Shown piece by piece: positions 1 to 7,635 of a stretch of 14,758 nt of DNA. The stretch spans positions 1 to 14,758 of the forward strand of contig JABGQJ010000119.1 in the NCBI GenBank assembly GCA_018648945.1, written 5' to 3'. Below the pieces are notes generated by a model, which had not been told where the DNA came from, did no database searches, and was given only the letters and a program-made list of their open reading frames with translations. Source of the stretch: Victivallales bacterium (lineage in GTDB: Bacteria; Verrucomicrobiota; Lentisphaeria; Oligosphaerales; Lenti-02). The translations under genes and the position numbers were made by a program. Each line of letters opens with the position of its first letter. Position 1 is the stretch's first letter.

Positions 1-1
1 C

Positions 2-2176
2 CGGCCTCCTCTCTTTGACCTCATGGACCAATACGCATCGGGCCACCCAGGGCTGAGTGCCGTCCAGTTGAAGGCTGCGCAGTACGAGATCATCGCCGAG
101 AACTTCCAGCCGGTCATTTTCTGCAATTCGCCATTCTTTTCGGAGATGGGAGTGAAGATGGCGGAGTACGATGGCGTCCCCGGCCTTGGTGCCGGGGGCT
201 GGCTGTTCAAACGGAACGAGCACCTTTTCCGTGAGGTAGATCCCGACGGGCACGAGCAGTACATGGTGGCGGGCAGGCTCGGCCTCCACATCACCTATGG
301 TCCCTATGCCGACTACGACCACCACTGCTTCCCCTACTCGAATGCTCTCGCGAACGGTCTTGGCGGTCTCTATGCCCAGGCGGAGGCGCAGCGACCGCGT
401 TGCCGGAATGATGAGGAAACCGAGTTCATTGAATGCGCCATGCGGGGACTGCTGGCGGTGAAGAGGATCGCGGAGAAGTTCGCCGACGCGGCGGAGCAGT
501 TGCTGGCGGGCACGGCAGATCCCACTGAGCATCGCTTCCTCACCATGATGGCCGAGACTGCAAGGGAGGTCCCCTGGCGCAAGCCAGAGACGTTCTATGA
601 AGCGCTCTGCACCATCTGGTTCCTGCATGAGGTCTGCGCCTCCATCGAGGGGGTCGGCATGAGCGTTGTGGGTCACCTCGACCGGATGCTGGGGGCGTTC
701 TACCGTCGCGATGTGGCGGCAGGTCGGCTGACAGCGGAAGAGGCCTACGACCTTCTGGCTCGTTTCATGGTCTACACGGACTGCACGTTCGATTCAGAGA
801 AGTCGGTTGCGGAGTCCTTCAACCGCCAGGAGCAAGGCGAAGTTGTCATTTTGGGCGGCTGCGACGACGATGGCAACGAGATCTGCAACGAGGTGACGCT
901 CCTGGTGCTGCGGGCCCATCACGAGCAGAAGATGCTCTACCCCAAGATTCACTGCCGAATCTCCAAGCAGTCGAGCCAGGAGTTCCTCGACGCCATCAAT
1001 CGCGATTTCCTCAGCGGCAGGAATGTCATCGCCTTCCTGAACGACGACGGGCTGATTCCGGCGCAGGTGAAGGCGGGGAAGCGCTTGCCGGACGCCAGGC
1101 GATATGTGGCTGGCGGCTGTTGGGAGATCATTCTGGAGGGCCACGAGCACTCGGCCGGGGCGAACTGCTACTTCAATCTTCCCCGCGTCCTCGACCTGAC
1201 GATCCATGGCCACCCCGAGCTGGCTGGCAGCGGGATCGTTTGCGAGGGGATCGATGATGCCAAGGACTTCGAGGAGGTCTACGGCATCGTCTTGGCGAGC
1301 GTCGTTCGCGCGATTCGCCAGATGTGCGCGACGATCGGGAAGAACGGGAGGGTCTGGCCCCAGGTCGCCCCGGCCCCGTTCTTCTCCGCCTGCCTGAGCG
1401 ACTGTCTGGAGAACCGCACAGATTACACCGCTGGCGGTGGCCGCTACAATCCCCATGGCCTGCCGCTGGCTGGGTTCGCTGTCTTCGTCGATTCCCTGCT
1501 GGCCATTCGCACGCTCTGTTTTGGGCCTGCGAACCACCCCCTGGCAGACCTGCTGCAGGCGGTGCGGGACAACTGGGAAGGGCACGAGGCCTTGCGGGCC
1601 CGGGCTCTCACCATGCCGCACTTTGGCGACAACGCACCCGCGTCCAACGCCCTTGCCCGTCGGCTTCTCACGGACATCCACGACCGCACCCGCGACCTCG
1701 AGAACGAGCGCGGTGGTCCCTTCCAACTCGGGGTCTACAACTACCGGGACGTCATCGATTGGGCGGCGATTACCCGTGCCACCCCGGATGGACGGCGGGC
1801 GGGAGACTACCTTACTCAGGGCTTGACTCCTTCGCGGCTGCACCATGCCACCGAGGTCACATCGGCAATCGGCAGCGGGGCGGCGCTGGATCTGGCCCGG
1901 TGCCCTGCGAACTCTGTTCTGACCATCTCCCTGCCCCTTGGCCAGGTCAGCCTCGCGACCTTGGGCCAGCTCGAACGCGCCTTTGCCGCATCCGGCATGG
2001 GCATGCTGCAGATGAACTGCGTGGACAAGGCAGAGCTGCTCGACGCCCGCGCTCATCCCGAGCGGCACCAAGACCTGATCGTGCGTCTCTACGGCTATTC
2101 GGCCCGCTTCATCCGGCTCACCCCCGAGATGCAGGAGGAGTTCATCGGCCGGGTCATCTATGGCAGGTCCGCATAG
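2..2176 (+). CDS. Glycyl radical enzyme (pyruvate formate-lyase-like), 5' partial
   Basis: Radical enzyme of the pyruvate formate-lyase/dehydratase/decarboxylase superfamily, oxygen-sensitive and presumably cytoplasmic. Numbering from the first ATG (position 23), the active-site loop reads GGCWE, with the thiyl cysteine at C366 and the likely acid/base glutamate at E368. The C-terminal glycyl radical loop is RLYGYSARF, with radical glycine G691. Between them lie conserved blocks such as a LGG-DDDG-N-E-T segment near residue 280. Both catalytic elements are intact, so the enzyme should be activatable. The frame is open to the window edge and the ATG at 23 has no Shine-Dalgarno sequence. Many family members are somewhat longer than the 717 residues from that ATG, so the true start is probably upstream. 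The single Cys followed by W-E differs from the Cys-Cys of true PFL and the GCVEP of diol dehydratase and choline lyase. The substrate therefore cannot be named. No radical-SAM activating enzyme lies in the window; it may be upstream. Family assignment is secure, function is not. Confidence 0.93.
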   Translation, partial: RPPLFDLMDQYASGHPGLSAVQLKAAQYEIIAENFQPVIFCNSPFFSEMGVKMAEYDGVPGLGAGGWLFKRNEHLFREVDPDGHEQYMVAGRLGLHITYGPYADYDHHCFPYSNALANGLGGLYAQAEAQRPRCRNDEETEFIECAMRGLLAVKRIAEKFADAAEQLLAGTADPTEHRFLTMMAETAREVPWRKPETFYEALCTIWFLHEVCASIEGVGMSVVGHLDRMLGAFYRRDVAAGRLTAEEAYDLLARFMVYTDCTFDSEKSVAESFNRQEQGEVVILGGCDDDGNEICNEVTLLVLRAHHEQKMLYPKIHCRISKQSSQEFLDAINRDFLSGRNVIAFLNDDGLIPAQVKAGKRLPDARRYVAGGCWEIILEGHEHSAGANCYFNLPRVLDLTIHGHPELAGSGIVCEGIDDAKDFEEVYGIVLASVVRAIRQMCATIGKNGRVWPQVAPAPFFSACLSDCLENRTDYTAGGGRYNPHGLPLAGFAVFVDSLLAIRTLCFGPANHPLADLLQAVRDNWEGHEALRARALTMPHFGDNAPASNALARRLLTDIHDRTRDLENERGGPFQLGVYNYRDVIDWAAITRATPDGRRAGDYLTQGLTPSRLHHATEVTSAIGSGAALDLARCPANSVLTISLPLGQVSLATLGQLERAFAASGMGMLQMNCVDKAELLDARAHPERHQDLIVRLYGYSARFIRLTPEMQEEFIGRVIYGRSA

Positions 2177-2179
2177 GAA

Positions 2180-3658
2180 CTAGTCAAATGGGGGATGCTG
2201 GCGCGCGGCCAGGATCATCTTGGTCTTGCGCCCGTGCAGGCCGGATTCGAGGCCGACGGGGTACTCGTGGGGGTTCACGAAGCGCTTGATGCCGTCGTAG
2301 AACAGGTCCAGCTGCTGGTGCAGGCGTTCGCGGGCGGCATGGGCATCGGGCGGTGGGTTGATGAGCTGGCCGTCACGGAACACGGGCTCCAGAAGCGGCA
2401 CGGTTTCCGTGCCCTCTGGAATGTGCTTGTGGCGGGTCGCGTCCATCGGGTCGATAATCAAGTGCGCATCCTCGGGGGCATGCAGTTCGTCGAGGATCAT
2501 GTCGCCGACGGCTTCCCCATCGAGTAGATGCCGATGGACTTGGAGCAGGCCGGGGTTGGTGACTTTGATGGCGTGCTCGGAAAGCTTGATCTTCGGTTGC
2601 CACACGCCCTCTTCGTCGCGAATGGCGGAGAGTTTGTAGACGCCGCCCAGGGCGGGCTGGTCGTAGGCGGTGGCCAGGCGGGTGCCGACGCCCCATACGG
2701 TGATCGTCGCGCCTTCGCGCTTGAGGCTGCTGATGATATGCTCGTCCAAGTCGTTCGAGGCGCAGATGAAGGCATTGGGGAAGCCCCCCTCATCGAGAAT
2801 CCGCCGGGCTTCCTTGCTGAGCCAGGCCAGGTCTCCGGAATCCAGGCGGATGCCTGCCATCTCGTGCCCCCTCTCGCGCAGTCGCGTGGCCACCTCGACG
2901 GCCCGTTGGACCCCGCGGACCGTGTCGTAGGTATCCACCAGGAAGACGCAGTTGTTGGGCATCGCTTCCGCGTACCGCTCGAAGGCCTCCAACTCGGTGT
3001 CGAAACACATGACCCAACTGTGGGCGTGTGTCCCCTTCACGGGGATGCCGTAGATGCGTCCGGCCAGCACGTTCGAGGTGGCGGCACAGCCGCCGATGTA
3101 GGCGGAGCGACTGGCCGTCAGGCCACCATCCACGCCTTGGGCGCGGCGCAGACCGAATTCCAGCACGGGCTCGCCTGCCGCAGCCAGGCAGATCCTGGCC
3201 GCCTTGGTGGCCACCAGCGACGAGTAGTTGACGAAGTTCAGCAACGGGGTCTCGATCAGTTGGCACAGCGCCATGGGCCCCGTCACCCGCAGAAGGGGTT
3301 CGTGGGCGAACACCACGGTGCCCTCCGGGGCTGCATCCAGCGTGCCGGTGAACCGCAGGTCGCGCAGCCAGTCCAGGAACCCTTCCTCGAACAGCGGCTT
3401 CCCATCGCCTCCGCACAACTCGCGCAGGTAGGAGATATCTTCCTCCTCGAAGTGGTATCCCTCCAGGAACTCCGCAATCCGCTCCAGTCCGCAGCAGACT
3501 GTGAAGCCGCCCTTGAAGGGGTTCTGGCGGGAGGTGAGGTAGAAGGCTGCCTCGCGCTCGTGCATCCCGTGCTTCCAGTAGCCGTAGGCCATGGTAAGCT
3601 GATAGAGGTCGGTTAAGGCGGCCAGGGATGGCCGGTACAGCTGTTGGATGTCGCGCAT
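2180..3658 (-). CDS. pncB: Nicotinate phosphoribosyltransferase
   Basis: Makes nicotinate mononucleotide from nicotinate and PRPP with ATP hydrolysis, the entry step of the Preiss-Handler NAD salvage route in the cytoplasm. The 492-residue protein opens with the family signature around LTDLYQLTMAYGYW. It carries the GTHAHSW motif at about residues 209-215, whose His is the phosphorylated catalytic residue in characterised enzymes. It also has an RLDSGDLA segment near 271-278 and a GVGTRLATAYDQPALGGVYK block that fits the phosphate-binding part of the barrel. Length fits the longer pncB/NAPRT type. An in-frame upstream extension of 19 codons exists. The ATG at 3658 is preferred because AAGGAAG lies 5 nt before it and homology begins right after it. 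The gene ends 3 nt from the convergent GRE gene and is divergent from the AKR gene. No NAD repressor or other NAD gene is next to it. Confidence 0.95.
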   Translation of the reverse strand: MRDIQQLYRPSLAALTDLYQLTMAYGYWKHGMHEREAAFYLTSRQNPFKGGFTVCCGLERIAEFLEGYHFEEEDISYLRELCGGDGKPLFEEGFLDWLRDLRFTGTLDAAPEGTVVFAHEPLLRVTGPMALCQLIETPLLNFVNYSSLVATKAARICLAAAGEPVLEFGLRRAQGVDGGLTASRSAYIGGCAATSNVLAGRIYGIPVKGTHAHSWVMCFDTELEAFERYAEAMPNNCVFLVDTYDTVRGVQRAVEVATRLRERGHEMAGIRLDSGDLAWLSKEARRILDEGGFPNAFICASNDLDEHIISSLKREGATITVWGVGTRLATAYDQPALGGVYKLSAIRDEEGVWQPKIKLSEHAIKVTNPGLLQVHRHLLDGEAVGDMILDELHAPEDAHLIIDPMDATRHKHIPEGTETVPLLEPVFRDGQLINPPPDAHAARERLHQQLDLFYDGIKRFVNPHEYPVGLESGLHGRKTKMILAARQHPPFD

Positions 3659-3663
3659 GGGAT

Positions 3664-3670
3664 CTTCCTT
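3664..3670 (-). promoter_or_regulatory. Ribosome binding site of pncB
   Basis: On the minus strand the sequence AAGGAAG sits 5 nt before the ATG at 3658. It decides between this start and the in-frame upstream ATG codons at 3676 and 3715, which would place this site inside or far from the initiation region. Confidence 0.6.
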
Positions 3671-3687
3671 CTGCATGGGGATAGCGC

Positions 3688-3715
3688 ACGCTAGGGGAAG
3701 CGGCCCGGATGTCAA
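3688..3715 (-). promoter_or_regulatory. Candidate sigma-70-type promoter of pncB
   Basis: On the minus strand a perfect TTGACA (3715-3710) is followed after 16 nt by TAGCGT (3693-3688), which matches only 3 of 6 consensus -10 positions. Initiation near 3681 would give a leader of about 22 nt ending at the pncB ATG. The -35 is convincing by sequence and the -10 is weak. The promoter overlaps the -35 of the opposite AKR promoter. Confidence 0.35.
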
Positions 3716-3737
3716 GGGCCGTAGGTCACGGTATATT
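3709..3737 (+). promoter_or_regulatory. Candidate sigma-70-type promoter of the aldo/keto reductase gene
   Basis: ATGTCA (3709-3714, 4 of 6 matches to TTGACA) and TATATT (3732-3737, 5 of 6 matches to TATAAT) are separated by 17 nt. The position suits a leader of about 30 nt before the ATG at 3775. The -35 shares five bases with the opposite-strand TTGACA of pncB. Confidence 0.45.
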
Positions 3738-3774
3738 GCGCGCTTTGCAGTCCCATTTCACAGGATACTATCCC

Positions 3775-4887
3775 ATGCGCTACGTAGAATACGGTCGTAC
3801 CGGCAAGCAGGTGTCGGTGGTTGGCTTCGGGGGGATGCGGTTCGACATGTCGCGCAGCATCGAGGAGAATGCGGAGCTGATCCGCTACGCTTGCGCCAAG
3901 GGCATCAACTACTTCGACACCGCGCCCGGCTACTGCCAGGACAAGAGCGAGGACATCTTCGGCGAAGCCTTCAAAGACATGCCCGGCGACTTCTACGTCT
4001 CCACCAAGGGGATGCCCACCAACTACGACACCGCCGAGAAGGCGCGGGGGGCGGTCATGCGTTCCCTGGAGCGCCTGGGGGTCGACAAGATCGATTTCTA
4101 CCATGTCTGGTGCCTGCGCAAGATGGAGCATTACGACCTGGCCATGAAACCCGGCGGCCAGTACGAAGCGCTGCTTCGCTGCCAGGAGGAAGGGTTGATC
4201 GACCACATCGTCGTTTCGAGTCACCAGCCCGGCGATCAGATTAACACGATCCTGGAGAAGAACGAGTTCGAGGGAATCCTGCTCGGCGCGAACGTCCTCA
4301 ACTTCCCCTACCGCTGGGACGGCGTCCTGACGGCGAACGAGATGGGCTGCGGCGTGGTTGCCATGAACCCCCTGGCGGGTGGCACCATCCCCCAGCACGA
4401 AAAGGAGTTCGCCTTCCTTGCCGAAGAAGGCGAGACGCCCACCGAGGCCGCACTCCGCTTCGTGATTGCCGCTCCGCAGATCACGGTGGCATTGAATGGC
4501 TTCACCACCAAGGAACATGTGGACACCGCGTGCCGCGTGGCTGACAAGGCAGAGCCCATGACCGAGGCCGATCTCGCCCGCATCCGTTCCCAGCTTGGCG
4601 AGAACATGAACGAAGTCTGCACGGGTTGCGGCTACTGCAAGGGCTGCCCCCAGAACATCCCCGTCGCGGCCTACATGCAGGTCTACAATGACAAGGTGAT
4701 GTTCAACCGCGACGACGAAGCCATGCGCAAGTCAATCGACGGGAATCACAACTGGGGCATTCTGGTCATCCGCGAGGCCGAAGCTGCCGAATGCACCGAG
4801 TGTGGCCAGTGCGAGGAAGCCTGCACGCAGCACTTGCCGATCATGGCCCGTCTCAAGGACATCGCTGGTTGGGAGGCGCAACTGTAG
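3775..4887 (+). CDS. Aldo/keto reductase with C-terminal double [4Fe-4S] ferredoxin domain
   Basis: Predicted cytoplasmic oxidoreductase of the AKR-ferredoxin type (COG1453-like), 370 residues. The N-terminal TIM-barrel AKR domain covers about residues 1-270 and holds the full catalytic tetrad: D48 and Y53 in YFDTAPGY, K78 in STKG, and H110 in DFYH. The C-terminal part has two cysteine motifs. The first is C282-x2-C285-x2-C288-x2-C291-P and the second is C340-x2-C343-x2-C346-x3-C350. Each can ligate one [4Fe-4S] cluster, suggesting electron transfer between a carbonyl/alcohol site and a ferredoxin-like partner. The substrate is unknown. The ATG at 3775 is chosen because the AKR fold begins directly after it and AGGA lies 9 nt upstream; the frame stays open to 3709. 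It is transcribed divergently from pncB and convergently with the lyase gene, so it is probably monocistronic. Confidence 0.92.
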   Translation: MRYVEYGRTGKQVSVVGFGGMRFDMSRSIEENAELIRYACAKGINYFDTAPGYCQDKSEDIFGEAFKDMPGDFYVSTKGMPTNYDTAEKARGAVMRSLERLGVDKIDFYHVWCLRKMEHYDLAMKPGGQYEALLRCQEEGLIDHIVVSSHQPGDQINTILEKNEFEGILLGANVLNFPYRWDGVLTANEMGCGVVAMNPLAGGTIPQHEKEFAFLAEEGETPTEAALRFVIAAPQITVALNGFTTKEHVDTACRVADKAEPMTEADLARIRSQLGENMNEVCTGCGYCKGCPQNIPVAAYMQVYNDKVMFNRDDEAMRKSIDGNHNWGILVIREAEAAECTECGQCEEACTQHLPIMARLKDIAGWEAQL

Positions 4888-4949
4888 GGAGCGCCGGGGG
4901 CACCGACTCCCAGTTGGCATCCCTCCCCGCGAGGAGGTCGTACTTCGTC

Positions 4950-7556
4950 TCAGTCGCCTGGCAGAAGTGGCGGTTCTTCGCGGGAGAAGGCGCGGGTGGC
5001 GTCCTTCCAGGTGAGGGTCGTGGGGGTAAGGTGGACCTCTGCGGTCTCGCCCGTGGCCAGGACTATGCTGACGTTGGTTGCGCCATCCGTTTGCTTCGTG
5101 GTTGCCATCCGCACCGGCATCTTGTCTGCCTGGAATGGCACCAGGAGCCAGGCGAGGGTCACCTGTCCCGTGAACTTCCGGGTGTAGAGGATGGCGGGCG
5201 CGGGTTCCAGCTTCTCGAACCCCTTGGGGATGAAGCCGCGAACCATCGGTTCGGTTTCGCCCTGGGCGATGCGGGAGGCGAGTCCATCCGTGCGTAGCGG
5301 AATGATGCCGATCGCTGGCTGGTCGGGCTCGTGGCGGCTGATGGCCACATGGCCGTCGCCCAGGTCCGCGCCCTCCGCATTGAGCAGGAACTGGATCTCT
5401 ACCTCATGTTCGCGCGCATCCGTGGCGGCGAGATCATCCACCACCAGATAGAGGTCGGGCTTCAGGAAGAGCACGCGGCGCCGGTGGGTGACGGACTTGT
5501 CCGCCGGGTCCCCATAGCCGGACACATGCGTATCGCGGGCGTAGGTGGCGGCGGGGCTGTCGAAGAAACCGTGGACATCCGCTTCCTCGGCGCGGTGCTG
5601 GGGCCGGTCGCGGCGGCAGTTTTGGTCTTGGTCGTCCATCCGCACCGAGCTGTGCCCACGCGTGCTCAGGCAGTACCTGCGCCATTGGCTGGTGTCGTAG
5701 GCATAGACGCCGCATTCACTGATGAGCCGCTTGCCGAAGGCATGTAGGAGAATGCCGAGCTTGTCTTCGTGCTGGTGCCCCGAGCCGAAGGGCCCAGCGT
5801 CGAAGAGCAGGTAGTTGGCCTTGCTCGACCAGTCACTGCGCATCATCACCCAGCCTGCCCAGGGCATGGCGTAGGAGAGGAACTCCGGTTCTGTGCCCTT
5901 GCGGCGACGCTCTGCGGCCCAGAGGAAGTCCTGGCGCTCGGGGAACAGTTCCACGCCTCGGCGCAACTGCCCGATGACACTGCCGCTGCCGCTGTCGTTC
6001 AGGTTCGGCGTGCGCAGGTCCGGATCGGCGATCTTCAGGTAGTAGTCGAACATGCCCTCCAGGCGTTGGGCGAAGTCCTCGGGCACGGTCAGGTCATTGG
6101 CACGGGCCAAGCGCATAACGCCGAGGAAATTGCTGAGAGAGACCCCGTGGTAACCGGGGGCGAGCTCGGTTTGGGCGCCATCGGGATAGACCTGGTAGTC
6201 GATCATCTCCATGGTGCGCTTGACGGCGGTCTCGCGCCAGAGGCCAGCATCCTTGAATTCGGGGAGCATGACGCCGAGGTGGTAGAGCCCGTTGCTTTCC
6301 ATGGCCCCCCAGTTGCTGGCGAGCCGGAAGTTCTGGGGCTTCATCAGGTAGCCGCCATGTTCCCAACCGCTGCGGACGAAGTCCACGATGGCCTCGTCGG
6401 TCACGGATGGGCTGTTCTTGAAAACCGCGAAGCTGGGGAACCAAGTCTGGCCGGTGCGAATGCCAGCGTCAAGGGAGAGGGATGTCTTGCCAGGGGTATT
6501 GAAGGGGCCCTGGATCCAGCCCGGCGCGATGAGCACCGGCATGGCGGCCACCCAATGGCGGACCTGGGCATTCCACTCGGCGGCATACTTCTCGTCCTTG
6601 GTCTTGAGATAGGCGCCAGCGAGATGCAGCCATTCCACGTGTCGGTTGATAGCCACGGGCCATTGGTTGTAGTTGAAGGGATCGGCATTCCAGACAATCT
6701 CGTCCTCGAAGGTGTAGATCGGGCAGCCCGCAAGTCGGTAGGTGTGGGCCAAGTTCTCGTCGGCGCGCTTGATCGTGCCCGCGCTGCCGGGCCCCACGGG
6801 GTTGGCTACGACTGGGCCTTGGCGTTGGCGGTAGTGGGCAGCCAGGGCTCGGATGGACGCTGGTTCGTCCTTGACTTCTACCGCCTTGCGCACGGCGGCC
6901 AGTTCGGGGCGCTCCAGATCCAGAGCCAGCCAGAACTCGCGGCGAATGTCTTCCTGGGTCTGCATGGTCCACCTTAGCTTGCGGAACCCGCCCCGCTCCT
7001 CGTTGAAATGATAGGTCCCCCAGGCGACGCCTGCAAGGAGCGTCCTCTGTGTGCGCATCTCTTCCCCAAGAGAACCGAAACGGATGGCTCCCGACGCTTT
7101 CCATTCCAGCACGTCGGGCCCATGGCCCGTGACGCCGGCCATGACCATGCCCTTGGGAGGACGCCCCGGATTGAAGGGCTCGCCTGCGTCCGGCTCCTCA
7201 GCCAAGGTCGCCCAGGCCTCGGGCGTGGCCAGGAACACATGGAGGGTGCCGCTGCGGACCTGCGGCGCATCCAACGAGCAGAAAGTCTGGTACTCCAGCT
7301 CCGCCACCACCCGGCCCGGGGCTTCCTCTGGGAGAGTCAGCGGCCGCGCGGCGAAGACCCATCCCCGGCAACGCCCGTCGGGGTGGTCGGCGAAGGTGAC
7401 CGTCTCGCCTTCGGCCGCGATGGTGAAGGCGGGGACGCGCCCCACTGCCGTCCACTCGGGTTTCTGGTCCGGCTGGTAGCCGTAGCGGAGCTGCCACGGC
7501 GGCGCGGCGAGCAGAGGAAGGGCGGCGCAGAGCAACAAAAGGAAGGCACGGTGCAT
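4950..7556 (-). CDS. Secreted heparinase II/III-like polysaccharide lyase
   Basis: Exported enzyme of 868 residues, probably cleaving uronate-containing polysaccharide by beta-elimination. The N-terminus is a signal peptide (positive start, leucine-rich core at residues 5-16, likely cleavage near A17/A18). Residues ~20-250 form a region rich in predicted beta structure that I do not recognise. An alpha-barrel lyase domain follows at ~270-550, with ASNW at 413-416 (N415), E420, and GYH at 468-470. These fit the Asn and Tyr/His catalytic residues of heparinase II/III and alginate lyase families. A beta-sandwich heparinase II/III domain starts near 580 with SGHQHED (H594, H596). The start at 7556 is chosen over the frame opening at 7748 because it begins the signal peptide and has GGAG 7 nt upstream; the longer version would overlap recD2. 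Exact substrate (heparin, alginate, ulvan or other) cannot be told. It is the last gene of the minus-strand group, 79 nt behind recD2. Confidence 0.88.
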   Translation of the reverse strand: MHRAFLLLLCAALPLLAAPPWQLRYGYQPDQKPEWTAVGRVPAFTIAAEGETVTFADHPDGRCRGWVFAARPLTLPEEAPGRVVAELEYQTFCSLDAPQVRSGTLHVFLATPEAWATLAEEPDAGEPFNPGRPPKGMVMAGVTGHGPDVLEWKASGAIRFGSLGEEMRTQRTLLAGVAWGTYHFNEERGGFRKLRWTMQTQEDIRREFWLALDLERPELAAVRKAVEVKDEPASIRALAAHYRQRQGPVVANPVGPGSAGTIKRADENLAHTYRLAGCPIYTFEDEIVWNADPFNYNQWPVAINRHVEWLHLAGAYLKTKDEKYAAEWNAQVRHWVAAMPVLIAPGWIQGPFNTPGKTSLSLDAGIRTGQTWFPSFAVFKNSPSVTDEAIVDFVRSGWEHGGYLMKPQNFRLASNWGAMESNGLYHLGVMLPEFKDAGLWRETAVKRTMEMIDYQVYPDGAQTELAPGYHGVSLSNFLGVMRLARANDLTVPEDFAQRLEGMFDYYLKIADPDLRTPNLNDSGSGSVIGQLRRGVELFPERQDFLWAAERRRKGTEPEFLSYAMPWAGWVMMRSDWSSKANYLLFDAGPFGSGHQHEDKLGILLHAFGKRLISECGVYAYDTSQWRRYCLSTRGHSSVRMDDQDQNCRRDRPQHRAEEADVHGFFDSPAATYARDTHVSGYGDPADKSVTHRRRVLFLKPDLYLVVDDLAATDAREHEVEIQFLLNAEGADLGDGHVAISRHEPDQPAIGIIPLRTDGLASRIAQGETEPMVRGFIPKGFEKLEPAPAILYTRKFTGQVTLAWLLVPFQADKMPVRMATTKQTDGATNVSIVLATGETAEVHLTPTTLTWKDATRAFSREEPPLLPGD

Positions 7557-7563
7557 GGTTGGG

Positions 7564-7567
7564 CTCC
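7564..7567 (-). promoter_or_regulatory. Ribosome binding site of the lyase gene
   Basis: GGAG on the minus strand, 7 nt before the ATG at 7556. Together with the signal peptide that begins there, it fixes the start of the lyase and excludes the longer in-frame extension. Confidence 0.55.
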
Positions 7568-7571
7568 AGTA

Positions 7572-7620
7572 GGGTGTCTCGTTCCCGCTACCATAGAGCC
7601 TATCCCTGCCGAAGACACCC
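7572..7620. repeat. 8-bp perfect inverted repeat in the recD2-lyase intergenic gap
   Basis: GGGTGTCT (7572-7579) and AGACACCC (7613-7620) are perfect complements separated by 33 nt. They fill most of the 79-nt gap between recD2 and the lyase gene. Read on the minus strand, the second arm ends just before the lyase ribosome binding site. Between the arms lies TATGGT (7595-7590), which could be a -10 box, though no good -35 is visible. The repeat could be an operator or a leader hairpin. There is no T-run, so a simple terminator is unlikely. Confidence 0.35.
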
Positions 7621-7635
7621 AGACGCGGTGCCTTC

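Noticed and set aside
794..2071. Long open frame (425 codons) on the minus strand inside the glycyl radical enzyme gene
   Set aside because: Antisense frame of a high-GC gene. Its translation is low-complexity, with no recognisable motif, and the plus-strand frame carries intact catalytic motifs.
2528..3616. 362-codon plus-strand frame opposite pncB
   Set aside because: Overlaps a clearly assigned enzyme along its length and has no recognisable domain.
4888..4949. Possible bidirectional terminator between the AKR and lyase genes (CCTCC 4922-4926 with GGAGG 4933-4937, and GGGAG with CTCCC just upstream)
   Set aside because: Stems are only 5 bp and no T-run follows on either strand; expected by chance in GC-rich DNA.
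5769..6977. Long plus-strand frame (402 codons) opposite the lyase gene
   Set aside because: Mirror of the lyase codons; rich in G, A, V, H and without motifs, whereas the minus strand encodes a coherent signal peptide and lyase domains.
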